From Rhea pennata (Eukaryota; Chordata; Aves; Rheiformes; Rheidae): DNA of 64,000 nt. The first letter of the stretch is position 1, and every line of letters starts with the position of its first letter. Positions 1 to 10,676 of the stretch are shown here, piece by piece. The stretch spans positions 3,472,001-3,536,000 of the forward strand of contig NW_026907680.1 in assembly GCF_028389875.1 (NCBI RefSeq), in the 5' to 3' direction. Under the pieces are notes generated by a model. The model made no database searches. It had not been told where the DNA came from and saw only the letters and a program-made list of their open reading frames with translations. The translations under genes and the position numbers were made by a program.

Positions 1-171
1 CTGAGCTTGCCAACACCCCTGCTGCCTCCCCAGGCTGGTTGCTCCCTCCCAGGCACTAACAGCAGCTTTGTGGCCACTGGTGGCCTCTCAGGTCTTGAGG
101 CCTAAGTGAGCTCACTAGCAGAAGCAGCAGCAAGGTTCCTCCTCCTGGCTTCCAGGTGGGTGGGGCTGGAA

Positions 172-507
172 TCACCTCCCGGTCAGCACTGACATCATTT
201 TCCTGCTGCGACGCTCCCGGGTGCAAGGCACAAGTGCCCTCACACTCAGCATCAAAGCCTTGTGCCTGCCAGTGGCCATTCTGGGCTGCACTACAGGGTT
301 TTCCACTGCAGGAGGACTGAAGTAGGGGACACAGAACAGATCCAAGAGCAATGTGCTCAGTGCTAAGAGAACGCTGAAAACGCTACATGTCTGTAGCAGG
401 ACGAGAATGGAAGGGAGCAGAGGGACTGCTGTGGCTAAAAGGCAGCACCTGACTTGAGCAAGACCACACGTGTGCTTCCATACAAAATACTTAGGCAGCT
501 CCATCAA
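172..507 (-). other. Conserved unassigned ORF in A (Met-Glu-Leu-Pro start)
   Basis: A 111-codon reading frame begins MMELPKYFVWK and has a hydrophobic middle rich in Leu/Val (residues about 25-60). The same frame is kept in the other two A copies, at 15799-16134 (+) and 53646-53951 (-), the last with a different C-terminus. A pyrimidine tract and AG (cttctgcag) lie directly upstream of the ATG, so it could be a downstream exon. I do not recognise a domain. Conservation among recent duplicates is weak evidence for coding. Confidence 0.25.
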
Positions 508-561
508 GCTGCAGAAGAAAGGTTAGCCAGTTGGTTACTTGCACGAGAAGGGACATGGACT

Positions 562-882
562 TTACGATGCCAGACAAGCTCCATATCCCTGCAGGCTTGT
601 TAGAGGGAAGTGCCATGTGCCTGGCAATTTTTGAATACCCTTGGAGTTTAGGTTCAGCCTGCAGCAAGGATTTCTCACAGCCAGACCATTTAGTGGGAAA
701 ACATTACCGTGCTGTGTAAAGCAAGTATTTTTCACCAGCATTGCATTGTATTTTGTGCCGGTCACATCCCTTCTGCTCAGAATATCACAATGCCTCTGTA
801 TTGCCCTGGAAAGTGGCATTTGCTGAAGATCCTTCAGTAGATGCGTGGAGGCCAACACATGTACTTCCAACTTCACCTGCAA
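562..882 (-). other. Conserved unassigned ORF in A (helix-rich)
   Basis: The frame contains a helix-like stretch (LASTHLLKDLQQM) and a segment near DILSRRDVTGTK. It is also open at 15358-15744 (+) and 54006-54395 (-). In the 15.4 kb copy it follows a strong acceptor (tttttttcccctctcccag), so it may be an internal exon of a gene read away from module P. No family could be assigned. It could equally be non-coding sequence shared by descent. Confidence 0.25.
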
Positions 883-1119
883 CTGGGAGAGGGGAAAAAA
901 AAAAACCCAGTGTTAGTTTTACAGCACATATAGCCCAAAGCGTTTGTGGAAATAAATAGTACATGGGACTGGATGTTGCAAAAATGTAGAGAGATGTAAA
1001 GCCCTCAGAGGAACTCAAAATGAAAGGGGCCCACACAGAGGAAGACATTTGATTTTTTGTGTTTGATTATCACTCAACGTGCTCTTGAAAGAGAGTGAAG
1101 GAAATTCCACTGGATATCC

Positions 1120-1427
1120 TTGTCAAAGGGATGGGGCTGAACTCTTTTCACTAGTGCCACGCAACAGGACAAGAGGCAACAGGCACAAACTGAACCAGCG
1201 GAAGCTCCGCCTGAATATGAGGAGGAATTTCTTTCCTGTGAGAGTGACCAAGCACTGGCAGAGGTTTCCCAGAGACATTGTGGAGTCTCCTTCTCTGGAG
1301 AGATTCAGACCCTGCCCGGATGCAACCCTGTCTAACATGGTCGAGGTGACCCTGCTTGAGCAGGGAGGTTGGACTAGATGATCCCCTGAGGTCCCTTCCA
1401 ACCTTACCCATTCTGTGATTCTGTGAT
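1120..1427 (+). mobile_element. CR1 LINE 3' fragment
   Basis: A typical avian CR1 3' end: the block aatatgaggaggaatttctt, then gaggtcccttccaacctt, then attctgtgattctgtgat. It is 5'-truncated, in plus orientation, and shared by all three A copies. Confidence 0.9.
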
Positions 1428-3060
1428 ATGCCCCACACGTTTTCAGAAAACCCACCGACCATATCTACTTACACCATTGGCCAACCTGGACCCCTGCAGG
1501 TCTCTCTGTCTCCAAGCGTCCCATCTTCCTTCACAGCTCAGAAAGGCAGTTTTATGGAGGACAAATCTTTTAGCTGCTGTCTGCTGAGCCTTCTCGATGG
1601 AGATGTATATGCATACACAAACACACACACGGATACCACTTGCCCTGTTGAAACTTCCTTTTTTCCAGGGAAGCTCCTCTACAGGACTATGTAAACCAAC
1701 CAAGAAGACCCTCACTGTCTTCCTGCATCGAGCACAATCAGATAAAGTCTCAGAAGCCAATAAATGACATTGCTGCCAGTCAGCATGGGATGACATTCAA
1801 AAATGCTAGTGTTAGGCAATAGGTTTGTGGACACGCCAGCAAATGTTGAAAGCTGTAGAGAAACAAATCACAGTGCTGGGCGAGGAAAAGGTCCTGGAGC
1901 AAAAAGGACCTCTCTGATGAGCTCCGTGCTTTGAAAAAGGTCCTGTCACAAAGCAGGGACTGCAGAGGAACCAGTTTGCCCTCCTCCCCCGCCCATACCT
2001 TTCCTTTGTCGGAGCCTGGGAAGCACACTGCATACACGAGTGGAAGGCCCACATCTCCAGTGGATCTGAGGAGCTTTCCTTCTCTGACAACAGGCAAGCT
2101 GACTCTTCCCATGTGCTTTTGCAAATGGTGCCCATAGGAGCCACAGTTGTCTCAGTGTGGCCGGGGACACTGCCGGGGAGTTCTTGTTTTCTTCTTGAAA
2201 TTGTATGAGTAAAGAGAAAAGCAAGAACTCAGCCCGTCCAGGAGAGCTGCTGCTGAAGGTGGCAGCCCAGCATGCCAAGAGGCCCACTTGCCTTCTGAGG
2301 CCATACTTGAAGACTGGGCTGAGAAAATTGTGGGCTTTCCCTGAGGGCTTTGGCTCCCCAGTATGGCTTAAGGCCTTTGTGATGAGGAGTTCCCGCACCC
2401 TTTTCCAATCCAAATCATGCTCCCATACAGGCAGCTGACTCTCTGCTGTGACAAACGTGGTCTGGAGGAAAAAGCCAGCCCAAGATGTCTTTCTGCCTTG
2501 CTTGCTTCTGGTAGGGATCAACCTTTTCAAACAAACCAAAACCAGAACCACTCATTCCTCTGCATGTTATAGGCTCCCCAAATAAGAGCTACAGAAGGAT
2601 CAAAGCACAGGGAATGGCTGGGCAATAAAGTGCCAGAGGGTATTTGCTGCAGGAGGAGTGAGGCCTGTTGGGGAGAAAATGACCACATCTGAACTTTGCA
2701 TAGACCGGGGCAGGCTGTGAGCTAACAGCTCTTGGTCAGGAAGGAGAGGCAAGAGAGAGGTCGCTGAAAGCCGCATCTCCTTGCCCTGCAGAGGTGAGAA
2801 GAAGCCCAGCAGAAGTGCTTTGAAGAGGAAGAGAGAAGCCAAGCAAGGAGCCGCATGTGGCCCTGCCACAGGTTGACGGTGTGCTTTCAGCCCAAGGTGG
2901 GGGTGTGCTTCTGGAAGGACCAAGCAGGCAAATGCTTTGTGGCTCCTGCGTCTGGCTGACGAAGCTCCCAGGCCCCAGGCTGCTGGAAGAAGACCCTGTT
3001 GTGGCAATCAGTGCATTCTTTGCTGTTCTGTGCCTTCTTGCTGCTGCTGCAGCCTGTGCT

Positions 3061-3574
3061 GTAGCACCATGTGATTGGAGCCAGTGCTCTCTGCTCCTGC
3101 TCTGCAAAGCTGTTGGCCTAAGCCTCTTCACTCCCCAGGCATCCATGGCAAAGCCATCAAAGGACACCAGCTTTGGATGAGATCTGTCTAATGCCTCGTG
3201 TTTCTCAGCACAGGAGCTCTGGCTTCCTCCACTTGCTGCTTAGTTTGCAAGAGCAACCTCTTTTTGTCTCTCAGAGTCCTACCTTTGAAGGGCAGGCTTG
3301 TTCCATTTGTCTTCCCCTCAGGGATGAGAGATGCAAGAGCAGAATCTGGCAGAAAATAGGAAACAAGCACAGAGCTGAGGAATGAGCCCAAAGACAGCAA
3401 AGGCCTCTTCTCCCACTGCGGGCTGCAGCTCTCGGAACCCTGGCCTCAAGTACTTCGTGAGCTGCAGTCTGCAAGCAGAACCTCCGTGTTTGTGGAGAAA
3501 ATGGGCACAGGCATCTTGGATGTCTGCAGCATTCTCCACAGGACTTGCCAGAGTTGATGTACTGCTATGAAGAT
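3061..3574. other. Junction between A and B1
   Basis: This stretch leaves the A homology near 3.05 kb. Part of it (about 3.42-3.49 kb, gcagctctcggaaccctggcc) resembles the outer edge of inverted A at 13.15-13.22 kb, so the A end is mosaic. No gene is supported. Confidence 0.5.
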
Positions 3575-4001
3575 GGTTAGAAGGCTGGGTCATCTCTCTA
3601 AGGAGGAAAGGCTGTAAGGGCTGCGCTTGTTTAGCCTCCAGAAGAGAAGCCTGAGAGGGGATCCTACCCATGTCTACAAATACCTCAAGGGAGGGTGTCA
3701 AGAGGATGGGAGCGGGCTCTTTTCTGTGGTGCCAAGTGCTAGGAGAAGAGGCAGTGGGCACGAACAAGAACACAGGGAGCTCCACCTGACTGAGGAAAAA
3801 CTTCTTTCTGGTGAGAGTGACCGAGCATTGGGGCAGGTTGCCCAGAGAGGTAGTGGAGTTTCCTTCTCTGGAGACATTCAGAGGCTGCCGGGTGGTGATC
3901 CTGTGCAGTGTGCTGTAGGTGACCCTGCTTGAGCAGGGGGGCTGGACAAGATAATCTCCAGAGGCCCCTTCCAACCTCCACCCTTCAATGATTCTGTGAT
4001 G
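3575..4001 (+). mobile_element. CR1 LINE 3' fragment at the B1 edge
   Basis: A CR1 tail with the paired blocks gaggtagtggagtttccttc and ccccttccaacctccaccct, ending gattctgtgatg. Homology with B2 starts inside this element (position about 3900 matches 37268), so one breakpoint of the B duplication lies in CR1 sequence. Confidence 0.88.
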
Positions 4002-5044
4002 GGCGCTTTCTCTCGCAGCTCCTGCTGTGGGGGTAATGGAAAGTGTGTGGAGGACAAAGAGGCTAGAAGCTGGTCTGAGGTGCAGATCCTTACCCGAGGC
4101 TTGTCAGTCTGCAGAGAGAAGGGGACTGCGTGCTCATGAAGTGCTGATGAAAGTCTCCCTGAGCAGGCTCTCAAGCAAAGCTCCTGCATTTGCAGATGCG
4201 CACGCATCAGATGGAACGATGAAGCCTGGTCCTCCAGAATCGACATTGCTAGTGAGGGGCCGTAGGCTTTGCCCTGACTTGGGCTTGCTAGAGTGTCAAG
4301 GTGGAGCAGAGTGGCACTTGGAGGAGGCTCTCCTTCAGCAGCTTAAAGGCCTGCCAGCTTTCTTGAACTCCTTTGCCCTTCTGAGCTGCCTCCCCTGGCG
4401 TCCCCCTAGCAGGTCTCTGCAGAAGGGGAAGCCTGCTCGCCTCAAGGCCAGCCTCTGGGCTCTGCTGCTCTCCTTCCTACCTGCCCTCGGTCTCTGCAAT
4501 TCCACTAGTTCCCGGGTGCTACAGCCCAGGTGGCCATGGACTCTGCTGGCACCAAGCCTCCGGGGTGGCCGCTTCCCCTTCTGGCCCTGGGCACCCGCCT
4601 TCTTCCCCTCACACCCGCAAAAGCCCAGCACTCAAGGGCACTCAAGACACACACAAGAGCTGGCAGTTGCCTGCCACCATGCAGCCAGCACTGGGCCCCA
4701 GCAAGGGGGCCCAGGCTCAAGCACTTCCTCCCCTCAGAGGCGTACAGCAGCTTTTTCCTCCTCTCCCCACAGGCTCCTTGGCCCCAGGACATGCGTTGGC
4801 CATGGCAGGGCCCTCTCCACGCCTCTCCCTGGCACCAACAAGACGCGGCACACCCCTAGGCCACAGCCACCGCAACTGCAGCCAAAGAGCCACAGCACGA
4901 CCGCAGCGGAGAGCTGCCCTGGCAGCAGCCCCTGAGCCCTGACTCCTCAGCTCTGCTCTTCAGGCCTCCCCAAAGCTCCCACACTGCAAACGCATGAGCT
5001 CACCACACACCCAGCCAAGAGCCACCCGACTTGGGGCAGTTGGT

Positions 5045-5893
5045 TTAATTCAGCTTCAGAGAACTTCCTGTGTGCTCGCGTGGCTCACAAGCAGTGCTGC
5101 TGCTGCTGCTGCTGCTGCCGTTGTGGCTGCTGCTGTGGCCACTGCCGCTCCCCATGGGGCTCCCACTGCCACTGATGGTCTTTCTGACACTGGGTCTTCG
5201 TGTGCCGCTGCCACTGCCAGTGGGGCTGCCGTTGTGTCCAACATTGCAGCTCCCACTGTCACTGCCGCTGTGTTTGCCGCTGGCACTTGGGCTGCCGCTG
5301 TGCCCGCCACTGGGGCTCCCAGTGACGCTGCCACCGCCAGTGGATCTGCTGCTGCGTCTGCCACTGGGGCTTCCAGTTCCACTGCCGCTGTGTCCGGCAC
5401 TGCCACTGCCGCTGCCACTTGGTCTGACAGTGGGGCTTCCAGTGCCACTGCCGCTGCCACTGGGGCTGCCGCTGTCTCTGACAGTGGGGCTTCCAGTGCC
5501 ACTGCCATTGACACTGGGGCTGCCACTGTGTCTGCCACTGGGGCTTCCAGTGGCACTGCCACTCTGTCCGGCACTGGCACTGGGGCTGCCGCTTGGTCTG
5601 ACAGTGGGGCTTCCACTGCCCCTGCCGCTGACACTGGGGCTGCCGCTCTGCCTGCCACTCGGGCTCCCGCTGCCAATGCCACACTGCCTGCTACTGACAC
5701 TGGGGCTGCCGTTCTCTTTTGCAGTGGGGCTTCCACTGCCGCTGCCTCTGGGACTCCCGCTGACACTGCCGCTGATACTGCCCCTGCCACTGCTGCTGCG
5801 TCTTCTGCTGAAACTGGCTCTGCTGGGCTCTTTGCCACTGCTGCTGCTCTTTCTTCTGCTTGCCTGTGTCTCCGCACATGGCTCTTCTTCCCC
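5045..5893 (-). CDS. Ser/Gly-rich terminal exon of the B1 array gene
   Basis: The exon has acceptor ccttgtgcag, enters in phase 0 as GEEEPCAETQ, and ends at a TAA (5047-5045) after 282 codons. After a short Ser/Arg segment (RRKSSSSGK, RRRSSSGRGS) it becomes a low-complexity array built on SGSPS, SPTVR and GSGSGS steps. It ends in a poly-Ser run encoded by an (agc)n tract and then STACEPREHTG. The preceding exon epsilon leaves in phase 0, so the join keeps frame. The repeat DNA is open in several frames, but only this frame is continuous with epsilon and with the matching acceptors in B2 and B3. The product would be a long, disordered, Ser-rich tail. Function is unknown. Confidence 0.6.
   Translation of the reverse strand, partial: GEEEPCAETQASRRKSSSSGKEPSRASFSRRRSSSGRGSISGSVSGSPRGSGSGSPTAKENGSPSVSSRQCGIGSGSPSGRQSGSPSVSGRGSGSPTVRPSGSPSASAGQSGSATGSPSGRHSGSPSVNGSGTGSPTVRDSGSPSGSGSGTGSPTVRPSGSGSGSAGHSGSGTGSPSGRRSSRSTGGGSVTGSPSGGHSGSPSASGKHSGSDSGSCNVGHNGSPTGSGSGTRRPSVRKTISGSGSPMGSGSGHSSSHNGSSSSSSSTACEPREHTGSSLKLN
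5095..5870. repeat. Ser/Gly-coding minisatellite
   Basis: Degenerate short repeats built on cactggggctgcc/gccactgccgct steps, plus a (ctg)n run at about 5097-5125. Copies occur at about 38.46-39.2 kb and, inverted, at about 48.4-48.93 kb. The copies differ by gain or loss of whole steps, as expected for a minisatellite. Confidence 0.85.
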
Positions 5894-6599
5894 CTGCACA
5901 AGGAGGCAGAAAGAACAGGCTGTGTTCTGCCCTGGCAGAAAAGCCAAGGAAGACTGCAGACTCGTGAGGGCCAGGGATGTTTGCGGGAGCTTCTGAGGGT
6001 GTTGCCAGGCTCACCGTCATGGGACATGGGAGCTTGTTTGCACACAGCTCATCAGCCCGTGGCGGAGGCTGCTGGTGCCAGGACTGGTGGGTACCTGTGT
6101 CGTCTTGGCTTCAGCAGTCAGGGAGAGCTTTGCAAAGGGGCACACCAACATTGGAAGCATCCCTTTGCGCTCAGCTGCTCAGATCTTGCAGGTGCCACTG
6201 TTGGAGGCAATTCTCAGCACTCAACAGCTGCCCCTTGGTTGGAAGGCAAGGCTGAGCCCAGGCCAGCCCTGTGGCTTGCTCATGGGGCAATGGGGCTGCA
6301 GCCGCACTGACACCTTGTCTCTCTCGCTCGGCCTCAGAGCCCTCCTGCTTCTCTCCTCCCCTGCTCCCTCAACCCCGCTCCCATTTGCAGAAACAGCCCT
6401 TCAGCTCCACAGCAGTGCTGGGCTTTTCTGATTGCTGCAGGGAGGGACTTAGTGACGGGCTTTAAGCCACGTAAAGCTCATGTCAGGAAAAGTCACAGCA
6501 TGCTCTAGGCAGCACAGTGGCTCCGGGATTACAAGTGGCACCCCTTGCTGCCTCACTGCCCCTCAGTTCTGCCAGGCTTCTCCTGGAGCTGCCACATAC
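5894..6599 (-). other. Intron between epsilon and the Ser/Gly exon (B1)
   Basis: Bounded by donor cag|gtatgtgg (minus strand) at 6599 and acceptor gtgcag at 5894. Nothing else is recognised inside. Confidence 0.5.
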
Positions 6600-7034
6600 C
6601 TGCCCTGTCTTGCAAGGCCCCTCTTGACTGTCCAGCCCCTCCTCCTCTTCCTCTAGGCAGGAGAAGTAGACCTTTAGGGTCACTTGCTTGTCTTCTCCCA
6701 GCTGGTATTGGACGATCTTCTGAATACTGGGCTTTTCTTCAGCCAGATTCTCAGCACCCTGCTGCACCTGCAAGACAACTCCACACTGTGCAATGTGCCC
6801 CACTTCAAAGTCCACGCCGCTGCTCTCCACATGCTCCTCGCCAGCATCCGGGGACTGCAGGACCTTGGCAATCACCAGGACGCTGGCTCTGACCTGGCCT
6901 GGGGCACCCCGCTGGACAACGGCTGCTGCAGGCAGGGGCTCCGCAGCCCCAGCGGCAGAAGAGCAAAGGGCACCGCAACATGTCCCAGGCTTTGTGACCT
7001 TTCTCCTGAGCCTTCCTGCCAGCACCCTATTGCC
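6600..7034 (-). CDS. Exon epsilon of the B1 array gene (unknown domain)
   Basis: The exon has acceptor cttcccttcag and donor cag|gtatgt, is 435 nt long (145 codons) and is open in phase 0 at both ends. After a Gly/Ala-rich start it contains a compact beta-rich-looking stretch (residues about 50-120) with SVLVIAKVLQ, EVGHIAQCGVVLQV and KQVTLKVYFSCL, then an acidic EEEEEGLD end. I do not recognise the domain. The B2 copy (39968-40401) differs by a few substitutions and one deleted base. B3 lacks this exon. Epsilon follows the last cassette and precedes the Ser/Gly tail. Confidence 0.55.
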
Positions 7035-7367
7035 CTGAAGGGAAGACCAGCCATGCTGAACATTCCCTTCTCATTCACACCAAGCATCTCAATAATCACA
7101 CAGCTGAGCAGAAACTCTCCATAGTCTCTCACTGAAAACCCCAGCACTACCATGGCCAGAAAAAAAGAGAGGCCCCTAGGGGCTCTGCTGGAGTGTTCGA
7201 GGAGGGCGCAGCAGCAAGAGCTATATTGCAAAACTAGAGCCCAAGCAGTGCCTTTGAAAGCAAGCCCTGGGCCAAGTCAGCCAGGGCTCAGCAGAGCCCA
7301 TGGGAAGGGCTCTTGTCCCAGAGAAGAATGCTTCTGCAGACAAAGGAGCTCAGGGAGGAGCACCTGC

Positions 7368-7491
7368 CTGTCTTGCCTTCGGAGCGCTTTCATTCACAGC
7401 CCACACAGCTCGCACTCTAGCGCGTGGCGGTTGTTCCCAGGCGCCTGGGGCCGGCCGTTTGGCAAAACACTCTGGGGTGGTGGAAAACATC
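7368..7491 (-). CDS. Cassette 1 exon gamma (B1)
   Basis: 124 nt, acceptor tatttgcag. It enters in phase 2 and leaves in phase 0, and carries the family motif TPEC followed by FAK. At the 3' end the donor reads gcaggt where B2 has gtaggt, so B1 needs either a GC-AG intron or a GT donor four bases further on, which would break frame. The product of gamma is otherwise unrecognised and strongly divergent between cassettes. Confidence 0.55.
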
Positions 7492-7793
7492 CTGCAAATA
7501 GGCACCAGGGAGATGGCATGAGCCCGGGGAAGCTGTGGAGTTTGGACTCCACGCAGTGCTCCCAAGGGGGGCACCTGCCTCTGCAGCAGAAGGCAGTTCT
7601 GCAGCAGCAGCACGGGGGTTCCACTGATGGGGATCACATCCACAGACACGGAAATCACCTCCCACCAAAACACCCACAGCTGCACAACGTGCCCGCTGGA
7701 GAGCTCCGGGTGCCCACAGCGAGACTTTCTCTCCAGGCAGCAAGGAGAGCGGCAGGGTCCCCTACAAGGACAGCCTCCAACTCACACCATTAC

Positions 7794-7871
7794 CTGTGTC
7801 CTGTCAACTGCATTAGCCACTGCTCCGTGGCCCCAAGGACTCGGTGTTCCGGGATGGGCAATAGATTGCTG
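7794..7871 (-). CDS. Cassette 1 exon beta (B1)
   Basis: 78 nt between acceptor gggtgcccag and donor cacag|gtaatgg, phase 2 to phase 2, fully open. It reads SNLLPIPEHRV then LGATEQWLMQLTGHR. The second part matches the exon at 63719-63782 in the HU-bearing gene (LGATQQWLLECSGQW), which supports a coding origin. Confidence 0.6.
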
Positions 7872-8153
7872 CTGGGCACCCAGCAACAGAGAAGGAGAAA
7901 GGCATGAAGGCAGCCCAGAATAAAGCCCTTAGGTGGTGGGAGCCAGCACAGAGTTGGCCAAAGCCCCCCACAGAGCCCACATGAAGGCAGAGCATGCCCG
8001 GAGGTCACAGGGACGCTGTCGCTGGGAAGTCTTGCTCCCAAAGCACTTTCAGAGCAGCCTTCGCCAGCCCTGGCACTGCAGCCCTAACAAACCCGTGCTG
8101 AGAAGATGCTCCCTTGCTAAACTGGAGGCTAGGGAGCCAACAAATATACTCAC

Positions 8154-8239
8154 GTTGGAAACATATGGCGGCGGGGAGTACGGGCCTGGACATCGAGGGC
8201 TTTGGTGGCTGCAAGGATCGAGTCTCTCATCTCCAGCAT
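8154..8239 (-). CDS. Cassette 1 exon alpha (B1)
   Basis: 86 nt, exactly the length of exon 5 of the HU-bearing gene (61623-61708). It begins ATG at the acceptor (ctgtgcag|ATG) and ends FPT with donor aac|gtgagt. Start MLEMRDSILAATKAL compares with MPEMRHSVLASTQTA in the HU-bearing gene. Phase 0 in, phase 2 out. Confidence 0.65.
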
Positions 8240-9029
8240 CTGCACAGGGGAGAAACACAGGTGAGATGCTGCCAAGAAGAGGATCTTGCTGCTCACAAGG
8301 GCAGCCAATGTTTGCACTGTTCAGAGAAGAAGCTGCCTCTCAGAACAGCAGAAACAACCTTCTCTCTTGCTCACTGCAACCCCTCCATTCTACACAGTAG
8401 CTGCTCCCTGGACATACAGGCAAATGGGGAAAAGCTCTGGCAGGCTTTTGTCAAGGGCAAGAGCCAAGAGGCAGATCCAGGAGAGCAGTTCTTGCCTAAG
8501 GGAGAGACTGAGGGAGGGCAGCACAGGGGAAGGCTGCTGACTAAGATCAAGGGCAATGTGCATGGCAGTCCTGCTAGGGAGGACAGGAGGGTACAGTGGG
8601 GGCTGCAGCAGGTCTCTTTTACCAGAAGGGAAGATTATTTCTCAGCCTCTGCTCTGACCCTTCCCATGCGCCTTCCTGCAAACACCCTATTGTCCTGAAG
8701 GAAAGACTAGCCACACTGAACATCCCATTCTCATTAATCACACAGCTGAGCAGAAACTGAATTTTCTATCGCAGAAAGGCTCTGCAGTTCAGAGGCAATC
8801 AAAAACGGGGCCCCGGTGCCTCTGCTGGTGTGTTCAAGGAGGGAGCAGCAGCAAGAGCTATATTGCAAACCTGGAGCACAAGCGGTGCCTGTGAAGGCAG
8901 GCCCCGGGCCAAGTCTTGCAAGGCTCAGCAGAGCCCATGGGAAGGGCTCTTGTACAGCCAGCGCCCATAGCACAAGGCCTGGGCAGAAAGCAGGCTGGCA
9001 CATGAAGGGCCTCAATGAGGAGCACTTAC

Positions 9030-9153
9030 CACTCCAGACCTCTGACGGCCCTCGCTCAGAGGACATGCAGCTAGTGCTCGGGCTTCTCTTCGTTTCTTCT
9101 TCCTGCCCGCTGCTGCACTCTGTGCAGAGCACTCTGAGGTGACTGGCACTGGC
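9030..9153 (-). CDS. Cassette 2 exon gamma (B1)
   Basis: 124 nt, acceptor gtttgcag, donor gagtg|gtaagt. In the phase-2 frame used by cassette 1 it is open and contains TSECSAQ followed by the basic cluster GRKKKRREAR, which looks like a nuclear localisation signal. In the frame imposed by the shortened beta of this cassette it would hit a stop. Confidence 0.5.
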
Positions 9154-9439
9154 CTGCAAACACACACCGTGGAGAGGTGATATGAGCACAGGGGGAGTAG
9201 GGTCCCCAGCTGGCCCTCACCAGCTTCACACCTGCTCCTGCAGCAGAAGGCAATTCTGCAGCAGAAGCACAGGGCTCCCACTGACTGCGGCCACATCAGA
9301 GCATCACCTCCCACCAAAACACCTGGGGCTGCACGTCATGCCTGAAGGAGAGCTCCAGGAGCCCAAGGGAGACTCTCTCCAGGCAGTGAGGAGAGCAGCA
9401 GGGTCATCTGCAAGGACAGGCTCCAAGGCACAGCATTAC

Positions 9440-9504
9440 CTGCTGTCCTGCCAACTACATAAGACCTGAACACTCTGTATTCAGGGATGGGCAATAGGTT
9501 GTTG
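9440..9504 (-). pseudogene. Cassette 2 exon beta, phase-broken (B1)
   Basis: 65 nt between gagcccag and gcag|gtaatg. An internal deletion relative to the 77-nt B2 copy and the 75-nt B3 copy removes the middle of the exon. The length leaves the phase wrong for gamma. The start NNLLPIPEYRVF is still recognisable. Confidence 0.55.
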
Positions 9505-9795
9505 CTGGGCTCCCAGTGTCGAAGAAGGAGGAAGGTATCAAGGCAGTCAAGCATAAAGCTCTTGCATAGTGGGAGGCAGCATAGAGCTCTGCAGAACCCT
9601 CTCCCCACCCACAGAGCCCAGATGAAGGCAGAGAATGCGTGCAGGTCACTGGGACCCAGCCGCTTGGAATCTTTGCTCCTAAAGCACTTTCAGAGCAGCC
9701 TTCACCAGCCCTGGCAATGCAGCCCTAACAAGTCTGTGCTGAGAGGCTGCTGCCCTCATCAGGCAGGGGGAAAAGAAGTAAGGGAAAGTACTAAC

Positions 9796-9881
9796 CTTAG
9801 GAAAATGTTTGGAAGAGGTGCAGGGGACACAATCGGAGCTGCTTTAGGAGCTGTCGGGATTGAATCCCTGTGTATTTTCAT
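9796..9881 (-). CDS. Cassette 2 exon alpha (B1)
   Basis: 86 nt, open, beginning MKIHRDSIPTAPKAA, phase 0 in and phase 2 out. The donor is gttagt rather than the usual gtgagt, so it may be weak. The B3 (46979-47064) and B2 (43901-43986) copies keep gtgagt. Confidence 0.58.
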
Positions 9882-10676
9882 CTGTAAAGGTGAGAAAGAG
9901 AGGTGAGATGCTGCCAAGGAAAGGTTCTTGCTTCTGGCAAGGGCTGCCCATGTTTCCATGCTCCAGAGAAGAAGCTGCCTCTCAGAACTGCAGAAACAGC
10001 TATCGTTCTTGCTCACAGCAGCCCCTCCATTCCACACAAGAGCAGCTGCAGGGGAATATGGGCAAAGAGCTAAATGTTCTGGCAGGCTTTTGTCCAGGGA
10101 TGAGCCAAAAGGCTGATCCAGGACAGAATGGAGACGAGAGGGAGGCAAGCACAGGGGAAGGGAGCTCACTGAACTCTAGGGCAATGTGCAGGGCAGTCCT
10201 GCTAGGGAGGACAGGAGGGGGCAGTGGGGGCTATGCCAGCTCTGTTTTGCCAGAAGGGAAGGTTCTTCCCCAGCCTCTGCTCTGAGCCTTCCTGGGAGCC
10301 TTCCTGTCAGCACCCTTTTACCCTGAAGGGAAGCCCAGCAAGGCTGAACATCCCTTTCCTGCTTGAACCAAGCATCTGAATTATGATAGAGCTGAGCAGA
10401 AACTCTTCACTTTCTATCACAGAAAGGCCCAGCACTTCCAGTGCCACCAGCAGGAGGGCCCCAGAGGCTCTGCTGGTGTGTTCACGGAGAGCAAGGTGCA
10501 ACAGCGTGTGCATTCCAAAACTACATTCACCACCGATGCCTTTGAAGGCAGGACCGCGCGATGTCGGGCAGGGCTCAGTGAACCCATGGGAAGGGCTCTT
10601 GTGAGCCAACGCCCATAGCACAAGGATTTTCCAGGATGCATGCTGGAAAAGAAGGGCCCCCAGCAGTGACACTTAC

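Larger units (their letters stand above)
1..3060 (+). repeat. Duplicon A, copy 1
   Basis: This block recurs inverted at about 13.2-16.3 kb and directly at about 52.5-56.5 kb. The shared start (gagcttgccaacacccctg) and the shared end near ctgcaccttcttgctgct are visible by eye, and all three copies contain the same CR1 insertion at the equivalent place, so the CR1 predates the duplication. In two of the three places A lies upstream of module P, which suggests that A-P is an ancestral 5' flank of the CCDC81-like genes. Here A runs instead into the 3' end of B1. Confidence 0.85.

Noticed and set aside
1079..1462. ORFs of about 100 codons at 1.1-1.5 kb and their copies at 14.8-15.2 and 54.5-54.9 kb
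   Set aside because: They lie within CR1 3' tails.
5070..5996. Long plus-strand Leu/Pro-rich and Ala/Thr-rich frames over the minisatellite
   Set aside because: They are the reverse and shifted readings of the Ser/Gly repeat. Only the minus-strand Ser/Gly frame has matching acceptors and phase in three copies.
10307..10672. Repeated hydrophobic frame in each cassette intron (FLLSSIIIQML type, also at 7.1, 40.5, 44.5 and 48.1 kb)
   Set aside because: It recurs with the unit, but it lacks consistent splice sites, and gamma already joins the next alpha or epsilon in phase 0 without it.
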